Part shown: positions 6,099 to 8,247 of the stretch, piece by piece
Numbering within the stretch: position 1 is the first letter of the stretch
Layout of the letters: every line of letters begins with the position of its first letter
NCBI GenBank assembly: GCA_964526565.1
Contig: CAZGMC010000127.1
Location: 1 to 8,247 of the forward strand
DNA: 8,247 nt
Origin: CAZGMC01 sp964526565
GTDB taxonomy: Bacteria; Pseudomonadota; Alphaproteobacteria; DSM-16000; Inquilinaceae
Reading direction: 5' to 3'
The notes under the pieces: model-generated
What the model saw: the letters and a program-made list of their open reading frames with translations, nothing else
The model's database searches: none
What the model was told of the DNA's origin: nothing
Translations under genes and position numbers: made by a program

Positions 6099-6617
6099 AT
6101 GGTTGGCCGGACCGGTGGAGGGATGGTGGCACTGGCGCTGCTGTTGTCGATCTGGCCGGCGGCGGCGCAGGTGGAGATGGAGCCGTACCGGGTGTTCACC
6201 GGGTTCGTCCAGGTGCTGGAAGGCGACCTGATCGCCGTCAACGGCACGCTGGTGCGGCTCTACGGTATCGATGCGCCGGAGCTGGGCCAGACCTGCCGGT
6301 CGCGGCGCGGCCAGGGCTATGACTGCGGGGCGGCGGCGCGCACGATCCTCGACCGCCTGGTCGGCGACCGCGAGGTGGAGTGCGCGGCCTATGCGCGCCT
6401 GGCCAGCGGCGAGTACGTGGCCCGCTGCCGCATCGGCCGCGCCGATCTGGGGTCGGCCATGGTGCGGCGCGGCTGGGCGTTTCCGCTGCCCAGCCTGTCC
6501 AACCGCTACATGCAGGACGAGGCGTACGCCCAGGCGGCCGGTGCCGGCGTCTGGTCGGGCCGGGCGCAGCGGCCGTGGGTGTGGCGGCGGGAGCAGGAAC
6601 GCGCCGGCCGGCCATGA
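6099..6617 (+). CDS. exported thermonuclease-like (SNase-fold) nuclease
   Basis: This 172-residue protein has an N-terminal signal peptide (hydrophobic 9-20, ending in WPAAAQ with likely cleavage near A23) and one staphylococcal-nuclease domain. The core is GDLIAVNGTLVRLYGIDAPE with R53 and E61, matching the catalytic Arg35 and Glu43 of staphylococcal nuclease. The third catalytic arginine fits R100 in YAR. The ending GSAMVRRGWAF, then NRYMQDEAYAQAAGAGVW, is typical of the bacterial TNase family. Cysteines C66, C76, C95 and C110 could form disulfides in the periplasm. It would cut DNA or RNA outside the cytoplasm. The ATG at 6099 has AGGAG 12 nt upstream, which is rather far. The second ATG at 6123 leaves a short signal with GGAGGG directly abutting. 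Some family members have non-nuclease roles, but the catalytic residues look intact here. Confidence 0.88.
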   Translation: MVGRTGGGMVALALLLSIWPAAAQVEMEPYRVFTGFVQVLEGDLIAVNGTLVRLYGIDAPELGQTCRSRRGQGYDCGAAARTILDRLVGDREVECAAYARLASGEYVARCRIGRADLGSAMVRRGWAFPLPSLSNRYMQDEAYAQAAGAGVWSGRAQRPWVWRREQERAGRP

Positions 6618-6711
6618 CGTTCTTTTTGTACGCCGCCGTTTACGCTGCCGGCCCCAGCGGCTAGAACGGCGCGGCCTCGCCACGCTTCCCTCGCCCCGCC
6701 GCTGCCCGTTC

Positions 6712-6717
6712 AGGAGG
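6712..6717 (+). promoter_or_regulatory. strong ribosome binding site of the GH13 gene
   Basis: A perfect AGGAGG lies 8 nt before the GTG at 6726, which fixes this start despite the non-ATG codon. The 108-bp gap after the nuclease gene shows no convincing promoter, so the two genes may share a transcript. Confidence 0.75.
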
Positions 6718-6725
6718 CTCCGCCC

Positions 6726-8048
6726 GTGCCCACCGGCCCCCGCATCTACAACCTGTTCCCGCTGCTCGCCGGCGCCATGGCCGACTGGCACCACCACCTG
6801 TCGCGCATCGCCGGCATGGGCTTCGACTGGATCTACGTCAACCCGTTCCACTATCCTGGCGCGTCGGGCAGCCTCTATGCGGTGCAGGATCCGCACCGGC
6901 TGCACCCGGTCGTCCAGGGCGATTCGCCCGAGGACCAGGCCACCCTGGTGCGGCGGTTCACGGCGGCGGCGGCGGACCACGGCATCAAGGTCATGGCCGA
7001 CCTGGTCATCAACCACACCGCCAAGGACGCCAGGCTGGCCGACGAACACCCTGAATGGTACCTGCGCGAGACGGACGGGTCGATCTATTCGCCACGCGCC
7101 GTGGATTCGGACGACCCGAGGAAGATCACGGTGTGGCGCGACCTGGGTGAGCTCGACTACGAGTCGGCCGAACACCGCGAGGCGCAGCTGCGCTACTGGC
7201 AGGACATCATCCGTGGCTATGTGGACCAGGGCATCCGCGGCTTCCGCTGCGATGCCGCCTACCAGGTGGCGGCGGAAATCTGGCACCCGATCATCGTCGC
7301 CGCGCGCGAGCTCGACCCCTACACCCTGTTCGCCGCCGAGACGCTGGGCTGCACGCCGAAGCAGGTGGTGGCGCTGAAGCAGGCCGGCTTCGACTACCTG
7401 TTCAACAGCAGCAAGTGGTGGGACTTCGGACAGCCCTGGCTGCTGGAGCAGTACGACGCGTTCCGCAGCATCGCCCCGTCGATCGCCTTCCCGGAGAGCC
7501 ACGACACGCCGCGGCTGGTCACCGAGGTCGAGGGCGACGCGGAGAGGCACTACCGGCTGCGCTACCTGTTCGCCGCGGCGTTTTCGTCGGGCGTCATGAT
7601 GCCCATGGGCTACGAGTACGGCTTCGAGAAAAAGCTGCACGTGGTCGAGAGCCGGCCGGACGACTGGGCGCGCGAGGCCGACAACCCCCGCTTCGACCTG
7701 ACCGGCTTCGTCGGCGCGGTCAACCGGATGAAGCGGGACACGCCGGTGCTGAACGTGGAGGGCCTGCAGGAGCTGCTGACGCCGGAGGGGGAGCAGCCCG
7801 TCGCCCTGGTCCGCTACGATGCCGGAACGCGCGAGGAGTCGGAGCAGTGCGCGGTCACCCTGGTCAATCCGGACCCGCAGGCCCTGGCCATGCTGTCGCT
7901 GCGCCTGCCGCGCCTGGCCGGCGGCCGCGCGCCCGAACTTGCCGAGATCACGCCGGCCGAGATCACGCCAGAGCGCCCCGGCCAGCGTCTGAGCGATACC
8001 GAACCGGTCGAGCTCGGGCCGCGCGGGGTGCGGGTGTTCGCGAGCTGA
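6726..8048 (+). CDS. GH13 alpha-amylase-family glycosidase or transglycosidase
   Basis: This 440-residue protein has no signal peptide and is therefore likely cytoplasmic. All four GH13 regions are present: DLVINHT (92-98); GFRCDAAY with nucleophile D176 and R174; FAAETLG with acid/base E205; and FPESHDTPR with H259 and D260. The entry IYNLFPLLAG and WIYVNPFHYPGASGSLYAV (35-53) are distinctive for a subgroup I associate with proteobacterial glucan and trehalose metabolism, distantly like GlgE-type maltosyltransferases. I cannot name the exact reaction. It is compact: barrel residues to about 345, then a short C-terminal beta-rich part. This part contains a perfect duplication of AEITP (406-415) with matching 15-bp DNA repeats at 7941-7970. 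Likely substrates are alpha-1,4-glucans, maltooligosaccharides or a sugar phosphate. It follows the nuclease gene by 108 nt with no functional link evident. Confidence 0.87.
   Translation: MPTGPRIYNLFPLLAGAMADWHHHLSRIAGMGFDWIYVNPFHYPGASGSLYAVQDPHRLHPVVQGDSPEDQATLVRRFTAAAADHGIKVMADLVINHTAKDARLADEHPEWYLRETDGSIYSPRAVDSDDPRKITVWRDLGELDYESAEHREAQLRYWQDIIRGYVDQGIRGFRCDAAYQVAAEIWHPIIVAARELDPYTLFAAETLGCTPKQVVALKQAGFDYLFNSSKWWDFGQPWLLEQYDAFRSIAPSIAFPESHDTPRLVTEVEGDAERHYRLRYLFAAAFSSGVMMPMGYEYGFEKKLHVVESRPDDWAREADNPRFDLTGFVGAVNRMKRDTPVLNVEGLQELLTPEGEQPVALVRYDAGTREESEQCAVTLVNPDPQALAMLSLRLPRLAGGRAPELAEITPAEITPERPGQRLSDTEPVELGPRGVRVFAS
7941..7970 (+). repeat. 15-bp tandem duplication within the GH13 gene
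   Basis: gccgagatcacgccg (7941-7955) is followed at once by gccgagatcacgcca (7956-7970), with one mismatch at the last base. It duplicates Ala-Glu-Ile-Thr-Pro in frame near the C-terminus, in a charged, probably surface loop. Confidence 0.95.
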
Positions 8049-8066
8049 TACCAGCGGGCCAAACGG

Positions 8067-8095
8067 TTGACCTGTCTCCGACTGTCCCTTGCGAT
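8067..8095 (+). promoter_or_regulatory. weak promoter-like pair after the GH13 gene
   Basis: TTGACC (8067-8072) and TGCGAT (8090-8095) are separated by 17 nt. The -35 element is good and the -10 is poor. It could drive a gene beyond the right edge. No coding start follows within the window. Confidence 0.2.
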
Positions 8096-8132
8096 CGGGC
8101 CTGGCGCCCGCCGCTGCCGGCAACCGCTTGCC
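8096..8132 (+). terminator. two short GC hairpins downstream of the GH13 gene
   Basis: CGGGC-ctggc-GCCCG (8096-8110) and GGCAA-ccgc-TTGCC (8119-8132) are perfect 5-bp stems in tandem, starting 47 nt after the GH13 stop. Neither is followed by a T-tract, so a role in transcript end formation is possible but not shown. Confidence 0.3.
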
Positions 8133-8211
8133 CCGCCAAACAGAAAGCGCCCGGTGGTGGTGCAGTCAACAAATACCGAGGACGGCAGCACGATTCCGGG
8201 CAAGATCCCAC

Positions 8212-8247
8212 CCGTCATCGCGAGCGAAGCGTGGCGATCCAGTGCTG
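8212..8247. repeat. REP-like dispersed repeat, cut by the window edge
   Basis: The segment gtcatcgcgagcgaagcg at 8214-8231, followed by tggcgatccag, matches the pattern GTCAT-GCGAG-GAAGC...ATCC that I know as a dispersed intergenic repeat in many alphaproteobacteria. It lies outside any gene, in the usual location for such elements, and a diverged relative occurs at 1062-1078. The partner arm, if any, would be beyond the window. Confidence 0.55.

Noticed and set aside
5893..6132. N-terminal extension of Gpt to a 244-residue form
   Set aside because: Family homology begins after the ATG at 5892, which has a well-spaced GAGGA. The extension overlaps the divergent nuclease start and resembles no known domain.
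6036..8123. Very long minus-strand open frame (695 codons) opposite the nuclease and GH13 genes
   Set aside because: It runs across two recognisable plus-strand genes and the gap between them, and has the Arg/His/Val/Gln-rich shadow composition.

Overview
The window is strongly GC-rich, by eye around 70%, with codon third positions dominated by G and C. The gene content (an E. coli-type deoC, a gpt-type phosphoribosyltransferase, a DUF459/MBOAT O-acetylation cluster, and cytoplasmic GH13 glycosidases with 'YVNPFHYPG'-type signatures) suggests a free-living alphaproteobacterium, probably close to the Rhodospirillales. This placement is inferred from protein flavour only. I see no rRNA, tRNA, CRISPR array, integrase or transposase.

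Layout, left to right. Four perfect tandem copies of an 18-bp unit (1-72) precede deoC (127-963, plus strand), which encodes deoxyribose-phosphate aldolase. A 231-bp non-coding stretch (964-1194) holds small hairpins, a locally AT-richer patch and a degenerate REP-like inverted repeat. Then comes a minus-strand operon, read from right to left (5291 to 1195). It encodes a DUF459 SGNH hydrolase with an N-terminal membrane segment, an Ape1/PatB-like SGNH lipoprotein, an MBOAT O-acyltransferase of the AlgI/PatA type, and a 104-residue single-span membrane protein. Upstream on the same strand, with its own start signals, lies gpt (5398-5892). Divergent from gpt are an exported thermonuclease-like protein (6099-6617) and a GH13 alpha-amylase-family enzyme (6726-8048). 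The right edge holds small hairpins and a better-preserved REP-like repeat that runs to the window end.

The most interesting unit is the four-gene minus-strand operon. The arrangement of one membrane acyl-carrier protein (MBOAT) with two different envelope SGNH enzymes resembles the patA/patB/ape1 peptidoglycan O-acetylation systems and the AlgI/AlgJ/AlgX polysaccharide systems. The likely job is to move acetyl groups across the membrane, attach them to an envelope polymer and perhaps remove them again. The polymer (peptidoglycan or exopolysaccharide) cannot be read from the sequence. The fourth gene, the small membrane protein, is the least explained part.

The remaining genes look like housekeeping or metabolic functions: deoxynucleoside catabolism, purine salvage, an exported nuclease and alpha-glucan metabolism. 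None of them is obviously part of the O-acetylation unit.
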